DNA of 64,000 nucleotides from Prorocentrum cordatum (Eukaryota; Sar; Dinophyceae; Prorocentrales; Prorocentraceae): positions 221,158 through 285,157 of the forward strand of contig CAUYUJ010013792.1 of the NCBI GenBank assembly GCA_963575745.1, read 5' to 3'. The position numbers and the translations under genes were made by a program. Shown here piece by piece: positions 28,766 to 38,142 of the stretch. The first letter of the stretch is position 1. The number at the start of each line of letters is the position of its first letter. The notes below the pieces were generated by a model. The model ran no database searches, was not told the DNA's origin, and saw nothing but the letters and a program-made list of their open reading frames with translations.

Positions 28766-29007
28766 TCGAAGGGAGCGTGCCTTGGGCTCCTGTTCGCCCC
28801 TTCTCGGCCTCCCCTTCGTCCGCTTCCGTGCCGGGCGTGTCCCCCGCCTCCCTCCGCGTCGATGCACTTTCCCAATGTGCGACGTCGTCGTGGCTCCGGC
28901 CGCCGTTGCCCTGCAGATGGCCCCCCGATGACTTTCCCTTCGCGTGCGTTCCAACGGCGTCCAGGGGCACGCAGGTGTCACACATGACAAGTACTCGTGT
29001 CCCCCGC

Positions 29008-29620
29008 AGACGGTGTCGAGCATGGCGCAGTGGGACACCCTGGTCAGGAACGACGTCATCGGGGAATTCGAGCGCGCGGAGGTGGAGGCCTTCACGAAGG
29101 TGAACCTGAAGGACGACGCGGTGATGAAGGCATTGTTCCAGGATGCTCAGGCGACAAGCCGCCCGGTGCCAGTTGGGGCAAAACCTCAGGCGAAGGCCCG
29201 TGCCCAGGCGCGGAACGCCCTCCTGGAGCAGACGGACAAAATCAGGGACGAGAGCAAGTTCAAAGCATTCACTCCTGCGAGCGAACAGAATTTATGCGCG
29301 GAGTTGCAGTTCCTGCGCGTGCTTCACGAGGGCGACCTGTGGGAGAAGGCGAACGACTGCTGGGTGACTGGGTTCCTGCCGCCAGGCGGGCTCGTCCGTA
29401 TCAAGTCCACCAACGAGACGCTGTTCGTCCTGAAGACGTACTGGTGCTCCGCGCTGTGCTGGCCGGCCGAGCGGGAGGGCGAGGGCGTGCGGCGAAAAGC
29501 CAGAGGGTGTGCGTCACTCGTTTGGCGGACCGTCTTCGACGCCGACGACGTGGAGGTATTTCCCGTCCAGTGGAAATCTCCTGTGCGCATGTTCTTGGAG
29601 GACAGGGGGCGGGCGCGCGC
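29008..29620 (+). CDS. Gene G3 exon
   Basis: Plus-strand frame SMAQWDTLVRNDVIGEFERA, EVEAFTKVNLKDDAVMKALF, ALLEQTDKIRDESKFKAFTP, SEQNLCAELQFLRVLHEGDL, WEKANDCWVTGFLPPGGLVR, IKSTNETLFVLKTYWCSALC and RTVFDADDVEVFPVQWKSPV. The 11-bp motif occurs at 29,150 and 29,491. A TTCGAA introner-like element follows. Confidence 0.65.
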
Positions 29621-29644
29621 GTTGAGCCCCTTCCTTCCCCCGAC

Positions 29645-29945
29645 GGCGACAAGCCAGGCCAGCTTTCCCCTCTCCCCGCCCCCGTCCTTTCCACCTCCCC
29701 CCCTCCTTGGGTCCGTTCCCCCTGTCCTCCTCCATCCCGCTTCTTTTGACGAAGGGCCTCCAAAAAAACGACGTTCAGAGATGGAAGTTCGAAGTTCGAA
29801 GTTCGAACTTCGAACTCGGAAGTTCCAAATTCGAACTTCGAAGTTCGAACTTGGACCTTCTTCGGTTCGAGGCCGTCCTGGGGAGTGCGAGTTTCCAATG
29901 TCGAACTTTGGAGGCCCCCCTGCCCTTCCCTGCTGGTTTCTCGCA
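29645..29945 (+). mobile_element. TTCGAA introner-like element (copy 6)
   Basis: Begins GGCGACAAGCCAGGCCAGCT; contains GGCCTCCAAAAAAACGACG, TTCGAA array (29,787-29,850), CGGTTCGAGGCCGTCCTGGG, TTTGGAGGCCCCCC, and ends CCCTGCTGGTTTCTCGCAGC (a diverged terminal motif); an intact GGCTTCTCGCC stands at 30,014. Very close to copy 4. Confidence 0.7.
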
Positions 29946-30025
29946 GCAAGGGGAATCGAGCGTGCGTCAGAAGGCAGGGGCGGCGAGAAGCGGCGAGGAG
30001 CCTCCGCCCTTGCTGGCTTCTCGCC

Positions 30026-30057
30026 GTTCGTTGTCGTCGTCGTCGTCTCCGTCGTTG

Positions 30058-30089
<32 letters not shown>

Positions 30090-30120
30090 GTCGTCGTCGT
30101 CGTCCGTCGTCGTCGTTCGA

Positions 30121-30154
<34 letters not shown>

Positions 30155-30183
30155 GCCGCCTCGGCGGCCGCGGCCGCCGCCGC

Positions 30184-30214
<31 letters not shown>

Positions 30215-30308
30215 GTCGTCGTTCGTCGTCGTCGTCATTCGACGTCGTCGTCGTCGTCGTCGTTGTCGTCGTCGTCGCCGTCGTCGGCGCCGCCGCCGCC
30301 GCCGCCGG

Positions 30309-30369
<61 letters not shown>

Positions 30370-30477
30370 GTCATCGTCGTCGTCGTCGTCGTCGTTCGTC
30401 GTCGGCATCGTCGCCGCCGCCGCCGCCGCCGTCGCCGCCGCCGCCGCCGCCGGCGCCGCCGCCGCCGCCGCCTCCGC

Positions 30478-30526
<49 letters not shown>

Positions 30527-30549
30527 CTCGTGGACGTCGTCCTCGTCGT

Positions 30550-30587
<38 letters not shown>

Positions 30588-30599
30588 CCGTCCTCGTCG

Positions 30600-30633
<34 letters not shown>

Positions 30634-30642
30634 GGGTGGGCG
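30026..30642. repeat. GTC/GCC trinucleotide tract, about 600 bp
   Basis: Long imperfect (GTC)n and (GCC)n blocks between copy 6 and the last exon of gene G3. Frames through it encode homopolymeric runs; treated as intron. Confidence 0.9.
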
Positions 30643-30711
30643 CCAGAAAGACTCTGAAACTGAAGTCCCCCCAAGAGGGTTTTCGGAGCTCGCGGGTGCC
30701 AGCTCTCGTCC

Positions 30712-31494
30712 CCTGAGGGCTACAAGGGCGCGCAGATCGGCGCGCGGGCAGTCGCGGCTGCTGCGCGGCCGTTGCTCAACGCGCAAGCCGAGTCGGGGTT
30801 CCCTGGCGTTGGAGAGGAGTCATTGGAGGCTCTCCTGATTAGCAAGGGGAAGGCGTTGCCAGCAGACGCCTCCGCGGCCGACCACCGCAAGACGGACTTG
30901 GTTCTGGCTGCGATTTCGGCGATCAAGCCAGACTTGACCGACAAGGAGGCGTCTGAATGCCTGTGTCGGGGGTTCTTGCAAGAGCTGCCCGACGCGCACG
31001 CTGACCTCTACGTCCCGCCCGACATGCTCGGAGAGGTGCTCGTGCCAGGGGAAGCTCAAGCCGTGGAGAAGTACGCCGTGCAGGTGGCGGCGGTGCACGC
31101 GGAGAGGGAGCACATCGTGGCCACCCGCGACAAGCGCGTGCAGAAGTACTTCAGGAGGGCCCCCGCACCGGCGCACAGCCAGACGCAGAGAAAAGGCCCG
31201 CGGTGGCTGCCCGAGAAGGACGCCAAGAGCACCGAGCAGATCACGAAGTGGATGCTGAAGTGGGTCCCTCGGGGGGGATCCATTGACGTGGACGACTATA
31301 ATGGCCGTTGGCGTGCGCTGTACCCGCCGACGAACCAATGGAAGTCTGTGTCGTGGACGAAGCGGGGCTACGAGTGCGCAGCCTGCGAGGCGATTTGGTG
31401 GACGTGGACGTTCCATTACGATTTCACCAAGGAGGCCGCTCCATTTGACATGGAAGAACTGGCCAAACGCTTCCGCGAGGCGGAGCTTCCGTGA
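30712..31494 (+). CDS. Gene G3 terminal exon
   Basis: Plus-strand frame GYKGAQIGARAVAAAARPLL, SGFPGVGEESLEALLISKGK, HRKTDLVLAAISAIKPDLTD, KEASECLCRGFLQELPDAHA, DLYVPPDMLGEVLVPGEAQA, EQITKWMLKWVPRGGSIDVD, DYNGRWRALYPPTNQWKSVS and AACEAIWWTWTFHYDFTKEA, ending in TGA at 31,492-31,494. The Trp-rich end with WTKRGYECAACEAIWW has one CxxC pair. It closes a gene of at least seven exons starting near 23 kb. Function unknown. Confidence 0.65.
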   Translation, partial: PEGYKGAQIGARAVAAAARPLLNAQAESGFPGVGEESLEALLISKGKALPADASAADHRKTDLVLAAISAIKPDLTDKEASECLCRGFLQELPDAHADLYVPPDMLGEVLVPGEAQAVEKYAVQVAAVHAEREHIVATRDKRVQKYFRRAPAPAHSQTQRKGPRWLPEKDAKSTEQITKWMLKWVPRGGSIDVDDYNGRWRALYPPTNQWKSVSWTKRGYECAACEAIWWTWTFHYDFTKEAAPFDMEELAKRFREAELP

Positions 31495-31559
31495 GCGACG
31501 AAGCAATGCGTGTATCGATGACAGGCAGCGCTGCAGCACTTTTTGACGTCATCCTGTCT

Positions 31560-31760
31560 GGCGCTGCTCGTCCGCAGTCTGTTCGGCGTCAAGCCTGTGC
31601 TGCGGCCCGCTCAGTTTCACCTGCTAGAGGCGCAAGCTTGTGCTGCCCCCATTTTTCGGCGTCAGCCTGTGCTGCGCCCCAATGTCTGTTGTTTTGCGTA
31701 TTGGGCGGCGCCGACGCGAGGCAGCAGTGCCGAGGAGTAGGTTCGCGGAAAAACTTCCCC
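31560..31760 (+). other. 3' flank with GGCGTCAAGCCTGTGCTGC repeats
   Basis: Downstream of the G3 stop, CGGCGTCAAGCCTGTGCTGC (31,585) and TCGGCGTCAGCCTGTGCTGC (31,657) form a loose tandem pair that resembles the 11-bp motif. No reading frame supported. Confidence 0.45.
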
Positions 31761-31824
31761 CTCCTACGTCCCCCTTTCCTCTTCCATCCCATTTCTCGTG
31801 GCGGGAGGGGGGGAGGGGGGGGAG

Positions 31825-32028
31825 GGGGGCCTCCAAAGCGCGACGTTCAGAGTTGGATGGTCGAAGTTCGAAGTTCTAACTTAGACCTCCTGATTTCGAA
31901 GTTCGGGCTTCGAAGTTCGAACTTGAAACGTCGTCGGTTGGAGGCCCTCCAGGGCATGGCGAGTTTCGAATATATACCTTTGGAGGCCCCCCCTGCCCTT
32001 CCTCAGCCTGCAGGCAGGCTTCTCGCCG
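31825..32028 (+). mobile_element. TTCGAA introner-like element (copy 7)
   Basis: GGCCTCCAAAGCGCGACGTTC, TTCGAAG array (31,861-31,925), GTCGGTTGGAGGCCCTCCAG, CTTTGGAGGCCCCC, ends GCAGGCTTCTCGCC (motif 32,018-32,028). Confidence 0.65.
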
Positions 32029-32274
32029 CCCTCGCTCGCTCCGTTCCTCTTGCCCTTCCCCCCCTCTCGGTCCGCCGTCTGCCTTCGTGCTCCTCCTTCC
32101 GTCTGCGTCACCCCCCTCGCCCCCTCTCCGCCCGCCCGTCTTCCCTGTCGCCCGCCCCCCATCCATCTCGTCTTCGGCAACCGTTAGGCTCAAGCGCAGT
32201 GCGTCTGAGAAGCCTTTCGGCGACAAGCCTGCCGCGGCCCCCCAAACTCCGCCACGGAGCCCCTCGGCGCAGCC

Positions 32275-32600
32275 ATGTCCTCCAGCAGCCGCGCCGAGAA
32301 GGCCGCAGACAAGGAGGCCGCGGCCATCCTCGCGAGCCTCAGCAGGGCGGGCGAGGCGGCCATCGAGCAGACGGTCGAGGACACGGTGAAGATCCTGCGT
32401 GCCGACCCTGGCCTGCTGTACCACTTGAACGCGCTCCTCCACAACGAGGAGTGGAAGGCGGTCCTCAGGGCGTCTGCCACCTCCAAGCCTGCCGAGAGCG
32501 GCGAGAAGCCCGAGCCGGAGCAGCCACAGGGCAAGAGGCTTCGCGCGGGCTTGAAGAAGTTCGAGCACCTGGACAGGCAGAGGGCGGAGGAATCTTCATG
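32275..32600 (+). CDS. Gene G4 first exon, helical protein
   Basis: ATG at 32,275 in a good context (AGCCATGT). Encodes SSSSRAEKAADKEAAAILAS, LSRAGEAAIEQTVEDTVKIL, RADPGLLYHLNALLHNEEWK, then PEPEQPQGKRLRAGLKKFEH LDRQ. Mostly helical. The 11-bp motif occurs upstream (32,219) and inside (32,500, codons for SGEKPE). It joins the exon starting near 33,075 across a TTCGAA-containing intron. Function unknown. Confidence 0.65.
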
Positions 32601-32689
32601 CCCTGATTTGCGCCCGCTCCATCCCCCCCTCCCCCTTCCCCCTCCTGCCGGCTCTCGGCCCTCTTCCTCCTCCCACCCCCCCATCCCCC

Positions 32690-32832
32690 CCAAGAGTCAG
32701 GGGGGGCCCAATTTGCACGCGTCGAACTTCGAAATTCGAAGTTCGAAGTTCGAACTTCGAAGGTCCACGTTCGAACCTGGAGCTTTCGAGGCTTTCCTGG
32801 TTTGCCCTTCCCTGGCCTCGTGGCTTTTCGCC
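32690..32832 (+). mobile_element. TTCGAA introner-like element (copy 8)
   Basis: In the intron of gene G4: CGTCGAACTTCGAAATTCGA-type array (32,722-32,775), TTTCGAGGCTTTCC, then terminal GGCTTTTCGCC (32,822-32,832). A (GTC)n tract follows to 33,020. Confidence 0.65.
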
Positions 32833-33067
32833 GCCCTCGCTAGCGCGCTCACAAGAGCATAAACGTCAGTTTCGCCGTCGTCCGTCGTCGTCGTCGTCGT
32901 CGCCCTCGTCGTCGTCGTCTTCGTCTTCGTCGTTGGCGTCGTCATCGTCGTCGTCGTCGTCGCCGTCGCTGTCGCCGTCGCCGTCGCCGCCGCCGCCATC
33001 GTCGTCGTCGTCGTCGCGCCTCGTCTCTGTCGTCGTCTTGTTTCGCGGCCTTAGTCGCCACCAGACA

Positions 33068-33769
33068 AGGCAGAACGGTCTTGTCGACTGCTTGCTCCAC
33101 AAGATGGAGCCCGAGCGCTTCCCGGAAACGCCGCTCGACGGTTGCTGGTACGAGGCTTTCAAGCTGGGCCTGCTCTACCTGGGGCTCAGGGTCGGTCCAG
33201 ACACCCCGCTCCCGACGATCACCTACGAGGGCCTCGAGACTTGGGAAGCTTTCGGCACGGCGCTAAGCCAGCACTACACCGCGAAGGGGCGCCCCCTGAG
33301 CACCGAGCACACCGACGACGACCTCAAGGACGGCTTTTACAGCGGGGCGAAGGGCGACAGCGAGGACGAGTGGTCGGTCACGTGCCGCCTCGACCACCAG
33401 GAGCCGAAGGCGGTCCTCAAGTTCGCCGCCGTGGAGCTTGAGTTTGATGACCCCTTCAACTACAACACGACCTTGTCGCTCAAGAAAGACGACGGGCGCT
33501 CGTACAAGGTCGAAGACCTCCTGGGCGAGTTCGCAGCGAAGGGCGTCGTGGCTCCACCCCGCTCGCCGGACTGGACGGGCGCCGCCTTCGCGAAGAAGAG
33601 GGAGCCGACCACCCCGAAGCAGCCCGCGGACGGCGGCAAGGGCAAGGCCAAGGGCAACAAGCGGCCCTCCCCTTCGCCGCCGTCGGGGGCGGGGGTGTCC
33701 GACGCCCTGCGCAAGCGCCTCGCCACGAAGTCGTCGGGTAGTGGCCCGTCGTCGGGGGCTGCTCGCTGA
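33068..33769 (+). CDS. Gene G4 second exon
   Basis: After CCAGACAAGGCAG the frame reads NGLVDCLLHKMEPERFPETP, LDGCWYEAFKLGLLYLGLRV, GPDTPLPTITYEGLETWEAF, GTALSQHYTAKGRPLSTEHT, DDDLKDGFYSGAKGDSEDEW, VLKFAAVELEFDDPFNYNTT and YKVEDLLGEFAAKGVVAPPR, then a Lys/Ser/Pro-rich basic tail, TGA at 33,767-33,769. Balanced, clearly coding. The basic tail (GKAKGNKRPSPSPPSGAG) could be a nuclear signal. Family not recognised. Confidence 0.65.
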   Translation, partial: RQNGLVDCLLHKMEPERFPETPLDGCWYEAFKLGLLYLGLRVGPDTPLPTITYEGLETWEAFGTALSQHYTAKGRPLSTEHTDDDLKDGFYSGAKGDSEDEWSVTCRLDHQEPKAVLKFAAVELEFDDPFNYNTTLSLKKDDGRSYKVEDLLGEFAAKGVVAPPRSPDWTGAAFAKKREPTTPKQPADGGKGKAKGNKRPSPSPPSGAGVSDALRKRLATKSSGSGPSSGAAR

Positions 33770-34289
33770 GGTGGGTGCTCAGGCGAAAAGCCGACGACAG
33801 TGAGAGTCCCTGTGCGAGTTTTAAACGCGCGCGCCCGCTGATGCATGGCCTTTTTGATTGCTGCCGATGCGCGCTGCGTCAGCGCCGCGGCAAGGAAAGC
33901 GGCGACAAGCCTGTCCTCGTGCATTTTTTTCGCGCTGCGCGTGCGCTGGGCTCCACGACAAACTACAGGCTGTGCTGTACAGCAACTTTACGGTTTCCCC
34001 GCATCCCTCTCTGCTCCGAGAGACGACGCTGGCACGTGAAGCGAACGGCTAAGCGCGCCGTTTGGACTGGCCGTGGCTCGGAGGTGAGAGGCCTCTGCGC
34101 CCGCGGCGTTGGCCTGACGCTGTGCGCACGTCGGCGCCTCGTTGTCGACTGCGGCCTGCCGCGCTCCTGGAGCTGAAAAAAGAAACATTACTTTCATGGA
34201 TGCCGTTCGGCCTCGTTTGAGCCTTCCACCTCCTCCTCCTCCCCCTCCTCTCTCCCTGTTCCTCCCTCCTTCCTTCCCCCGAGCGCGAA

Positions 34290-34560
34290 AAGCCAGGCCC
34301 GCCCTCCCCTCTCCGCCGCCTGCGCGCTCTCCCCCCTTCCCCCCCCCCTCCCCCGCCCCCCTGTCTTCCTCCGCCCCGCTCCTTTTGGCGGGGGGCTTCC
34401 AAAAAAGAAGATTCAGAGTTAAAAGCTCGAAGTCCGAAGTTCGAAGTTCGAACTCCGAACTTCGAAATTCGCACTTCGAAATTCGAACTTGGAACCTCGT
34501 CGGTTCGAGGCCCTCCTGGGGGGTGCGTGTTTGAAACTTCTACCTTTGGGGCCACCCCCT
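34290..34560 (+). mobile_element. TTCGAA introner-like element (copy 9)
   Basis: Starts GCGCGAAAAGCCAGG (diverged motif), C/T-rich tract, GGCTTCCAAAAAAGAAGATTC, TTCGAA array (34,427-34,490), GTCGGTTCGAGGCCCTCCTG, CTTTGGGGCCACCCC. No intact 3' motif. It lies outside any recognised gene. Confidence 0.6.
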
Positions 34561-34619
34561 CCTCCCCTTCCGTGCCCCTTCCCCTTCTTGCCACTCCCCC
34601 TCCCCCCTCTTGCCCTCCT

Positions 34620-35160
34620 GCTCGCCCCCGACGTGGACGCGCCGAGGCGCAGAAACAATGCCAACAGCAAGCGCGCCTATGCGTGAGCCCCCTTCATGTG
34701 CGGTCGTGGGAACGACTACTGATGCGGATCGGTACAACGTCGTTGTTAAGACGTAAAGGAATAATCTCATCGATTGGTTCGCTTCCCAATGCGTTTGGTG
34801 TCAGCCGTTGGTGCATTAAGAAAAAATGGCCCCTTCGCGCGCGTGTTTGCCCCATTGCGCGTTGGGGTTGCGCGGGTGTCAGAAAACGTCAACAGAAGTG
34901 CACTTGTGCTTGCGCAACGTAATCTTTCCGAGTGAAAAACACACGCGTGTTCTAGCGTTTACACATTTGCACGCACGTTGCAAAGAATATGTGCCGCGTG
35001 TTTCCGTGGCCCCTGAGGTCATGCCACAGCGTTAAGCGAATAGACAGAGCCCCCCCGAGCGACAGGCGACCGTGCATGAGTAGGTCCATGAAACGGTACG
35101 CACAGAATACTGCGCGGGATAGCATTCCAAAAAATGCGGAACACCTTCCCGAACCAGTGG
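34620..35160. other. AT-richer stretch without recognised gene
   Basis: About 540 bases with lower GC than the surroundings and no coding sense on either strand beyond short frames. No promoter motif could be assigned. Confidence 0.4.
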
Positions 35161-35290
35161 AACCTGGGTACGTTTTAAGGTGGGTATGTTTTCCCGGCCC
35201 GTTGCCCCCGCCCAACCTAGGTAGGGCCTAGGATCGGCCTGGCCAGGATCAAGGATCGGTGTAGGTGCACAGTTGGCGCTCTCCGACCAG
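35160..35290. repeat. Dispersed element, second orientation of 16,081-16,265
   Basis: Contains GGGTACGTTTTAAGGTGGG, GGTATGTTTTCCCGGCC, GGATCGGCCTGGCCAGGATC and CGGTGTAGGTGCACAGTTGG, complementary in order to the element at 16,081-16,265. Confidence 0.6.
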
Positions 35291-35500
35291 CGCTGTGCGC
35301 CCTCGAGCCCCTGCTCAGCGAGGAACTCGCTGATGGCGACGCGCACGACGAGGTGGCGGCCCTGGTGGGCCGGGTGCAAGTCGGTCACGGAGCTCGGGAT
35401 CCGCCAAATCGCCCAAGAAGGGCAGGGCCCCGACGCATACACCGCGCCGTTTTGGTCGGCCCAGAAGTTCGGCGCATTGGAAGCCCCGCCCCCCGCATCC
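35290..35500 (-). CDS. Possible exon
   Basis: Minus-strand frame FWADQNGAVYASGPCPSWAI, WRIPSSVTDLHPAHQGRHLV and VRVAISEFLAEQGLEGAQRW. Balanced composition suggests a real exon, but no splice partner was found. The DNA around 35,500 (GGGGGGCGTCTATGCACC) is repeated on the opposite strand near 15,505, so this may belong to a repeat. Confidence 0.35.
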
Positions 35501-35589
35501 ACGGGAGGGGGGGCGTCTATGCACCAAACTCCAAACCCTGGTGGCGGACCAAGACGGCGCGGTTATACGTCGGGGCCCTCCCAGCGTCG

Positions 35590-36050
35590 CCGCCGCCGCC
35601 GTCGCCAAGCGCGGGCGGCGCCGCGGCCGGGGCGGCCGCCGCCGCGCCGGCAGCCGCTGGGGCCGGCAGCGGGCCGCGGCGCGGGGCGCTCGCCGCCGGC
35701 GGCGCCGCGGCCGGGGCGGCCGCCGCCGCGCCGGCAGCCGCTGGGGCCGGCAGCCGGCCGCGGCGCGGGGCGCTCGCCGCCGGGGCGCCCGGCGGCGGGG
35801 CGGCGGCGGCGGGGCGGCGGCGGGCCGGCATCGCCGCCGAGGGAGAGGTGCACCTCATGGGAGGGCACTGCGAGGATAGGAGAGGAGAGGAGGGGGAGGA
35901 GGGCGCGGGGGGAACGGAGGGAAGGAGGGGAGAGGAGAGGAGGGAGAGGAGAGAAGGAATGGAGGGAGGGAGAGGAGGGGAGAGGAGGGAGGGCGAGGAA
36001 GGGGGGGAGGAAGGAAGAGATGAGGGGAGAGCGGAGGCCGGACACCGCTG
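35590..36050. repeat. GCCGCCGCGCCGG duplication and GGAGAGGAGG tract
   Basis: 35,625-35,800 holds two long copies of a GC-rich unit (about 100 bp) encoding Ala/Gly/Arg runs in any frame; 35,870-36,020 is purine-rich. No gene supported. Confidence 0.7.
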
Positions 36051-36057
36051 CTCAGGG

Positions 36058-36070
36058 GCCAAAATGGCTA
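36058..36070 (-). other. Spliced-leader-like 13-mer
   Basis: The minus strand reads TAGCCATTTTGGC, identical to the core of the dinoflagellate spliced leader (CCGTAGCCATTTTGGCTCAAG as recalled). The flanking bases differ, so it is at best a relic. Confidence 0.3.
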
Positions 36071-36136
36071 TAGGGAGAAGAGGGCGATGAGCGCGATGGG
36101 GGGCGATGATGGGGCGATGAGGGCGGTCGAGGGCCC

Positions 36137-36235
36137 GTAAGTTCGCGCTTCGCGCTGCGCGGAGCGCGAAACGCGAATAACTTCGCGCTCTCGCGCCGCC
36201 CCCCCCCCCTCCCCAAGGGGGAGAAGAGGAGGGCG
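36137..36235. repeat. TTCGCGCTTCGCGCTGCGCG palindromic element (copy 1)
   Basis: Self-complementary TTCGCGCTTCGCGCTGCGCG followed by ATAACTTCGCGCTCTCGCGC. The same sequence order is present at 48,655-48,745 and in part at 48,765-48,800. Confidence 0.7.
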
Positions 36236-36317
36236 AGGGGGGGGAGGAGGAAGGAGCCAAACTCCCTTCCGCCGCCGAGCTCCCTGCTGCTCCTTCTTCC
36301 TGCCGCCGAGCTCCCTT

Positions 36318-36500
36318 CCTCCTCTTCCTCCTCCTCCTCCTCCTCCTCCTCCTCCTCCTCCTCCTCCTCCTGCTATTCATTATGCTGCTGCTCCGCATCG
36401 TCGTCGCCGTCGCCATCGTCATCCAGCATCGTCGTCATCATCGTCCAGCTCCCGCATCGTCGTCATCGTCATCCATCGTCGTCATCGTCATCGTCATTCA
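36318..36500. repeat. CCT and GTCATC microsatellites
   Basis: (CCT)n at 36,318-36,371 followed by CGTCGTCATCGTC units to about 36,500. Confidence 0.9.
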
Positions 36501-36654
36501 GATCCCCCCTCCCGCCTCGTCGTCATCGCCATCCATCTGCCCGCCTCTTCCTCCAAACCACCATCGTCATTCATCTTCCCCCCCCGGCGGGTTCGGTCCT
36601 CCGCCGTCGCGTCCGCCGCGGCCAGCACCATGGGCCATGCGGCGGCCGCGGCGG

Positions 36655-36800
36655 ACGCGGAAGGGAGGGAGAGGAGCCAGGGAAGAGCGCGGAAGGGAGG
36701 GAAAGGAGGGAGAGGGAAGAGCGAGGGAGAGGAGGGGAGGGACAAGAGGGAGAGGGAAGAAGGAGGGAGAGGAGGGGAGGGAGGGAGGAAGGAGATGAGG
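36655..36800. repeat. GGAGGGAGAGG purine tract
   Basis: Same family as 13,900-14,045 and 35,870-36,020. No coding content. Confidence 0.7.
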
Positions 36801-37739
36801 GGAGAGCCCGGCCTCCGCCGTGAACCACAGCCAAAGCGGCTGTCGGCCCCCCCATCGTCGTCGTCGTCGTCCGTGTCGTCGCGTCGTGGTCGGCGCCGCC
36901 GCCCAGGGGTCAATCCTGGCCAGTGTTTCGAGCAGCGTCCAGCCGCGGCGGCGAGCAGCATTCCTCCTCCCCCTTCCCTTTTCGCCCCCATTAGCCTCCC
37001 TTTTCCCTCCCTTTCGAGCAGCGGCCGATAATTCGAGCAACATTCCTCCTCCCTCTTCCCTTTTTCTCTCCCCTCTCCTCCCTCCTCCCTCCTCTCTCCG
37101 CTTCTTCTCTCCTCTCTCCCTCCTCGTCCTTCCCACGCCTCCCTCCCCTCTCACCCCTCCTTCTCTATTTTCTAGTTCTTCTTTCACCCTTCCCTCTCTT
37201 TTTCTAAATTCCCCCTATTTCCGCCTGTCAAAGCCCCACCGCACCCGCAAAGAGAAAGACCCCCCCAAAAAAGGGTGCGATCGAAGACAAAAAGGGCGGG
37301 TATCACATGAGTGGGGCATACGTGTTGGATGGCACGCGGAAAATGTTGCTGGCGGCCAATCACGTTAATTACCTGAGCCCATCTGGGGGGACAATATTTG
37401 GTCAACCGCTTCTCCTATTTATTGTATATGTGGTGTTTTTGGTCGCGGCTCGCTGGGTTGACGCTAGTGGCCCCAACAAGGCCTGGGTGCACAGGAGGGG
37501 CGCTGGAGGAGCGGCCACGGGAGGACTAGGAGGCAACTGCTGGGAGGTTTTCGTCGGAAAGATTGAGGATTGAGCCCCATTTGGGAGCTGTTACGCCAGA
37601 GTGGGCCTCGGGTTAATCGGGGTCACGCCGGATTAAGCGGGATTAAGTAAGCCGGATTTCGGACCAGGGCGAAAACAGAAGTTGACCTCACAGGAGTTGC
37701 ATCCGAACCATTCGGGATCCAAACTGTTCCTTCTCTCAG

Positions 37740-38142
37740 CGTCTTGGCTGCGGCGGTCGGGGGAATTCATCGCCCAACGCGGCAAAAAGAACGGGTGTAC
37801 CAGCGCGGAACACGCGCCCAATCGGAAGCGTCGGCAACCGCGGCAGCCTCCGAGAGAGATATCGTGCCGCTCGCCCTCTCAACCTCAAGGGCACTGGCGG
37901 ATAGACGATCTTGGACCGCACTGTGCCAACGCAGTGCCCCTGCATCTGCCTGCACCTGCGAGAACGGCGCACGAACACCGCACCATGTCTGGACTCCCGT
38001 CGGGCCCCGCTGGAACGCGGCATGCTGTATGGCTCGTCGGCTCCAGGCCGCCAGGAAAACTGCAAACCGCACGTGCCGCTCCTGGGTCGAGGCTCGACGA
38101 CGCCTTGGGAGACGCCGACGCCTCGGTCGCCCGCGGATGCAT
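37740..38142 (-). CDS. Exon downstream of TIR element 1
   Basis: The minus strand encodes MHPRATEASASPKASSSLDP, GAARAVCSFPGG, then frames with weaker sense to 37,740. Removing the TIR element joins it in frame to the exon at 38,343-38,560 (RLQRPAQ then MHPRATEA). Unknown protein; the lower limit is uncertain. Confidence 0.4.

Noticed and set aside
30204-30674. Arg- or Ser-rich frames in the GTC tract
   Set aside because: Trinucleotide repeat translation without flanking sense in the same frame.
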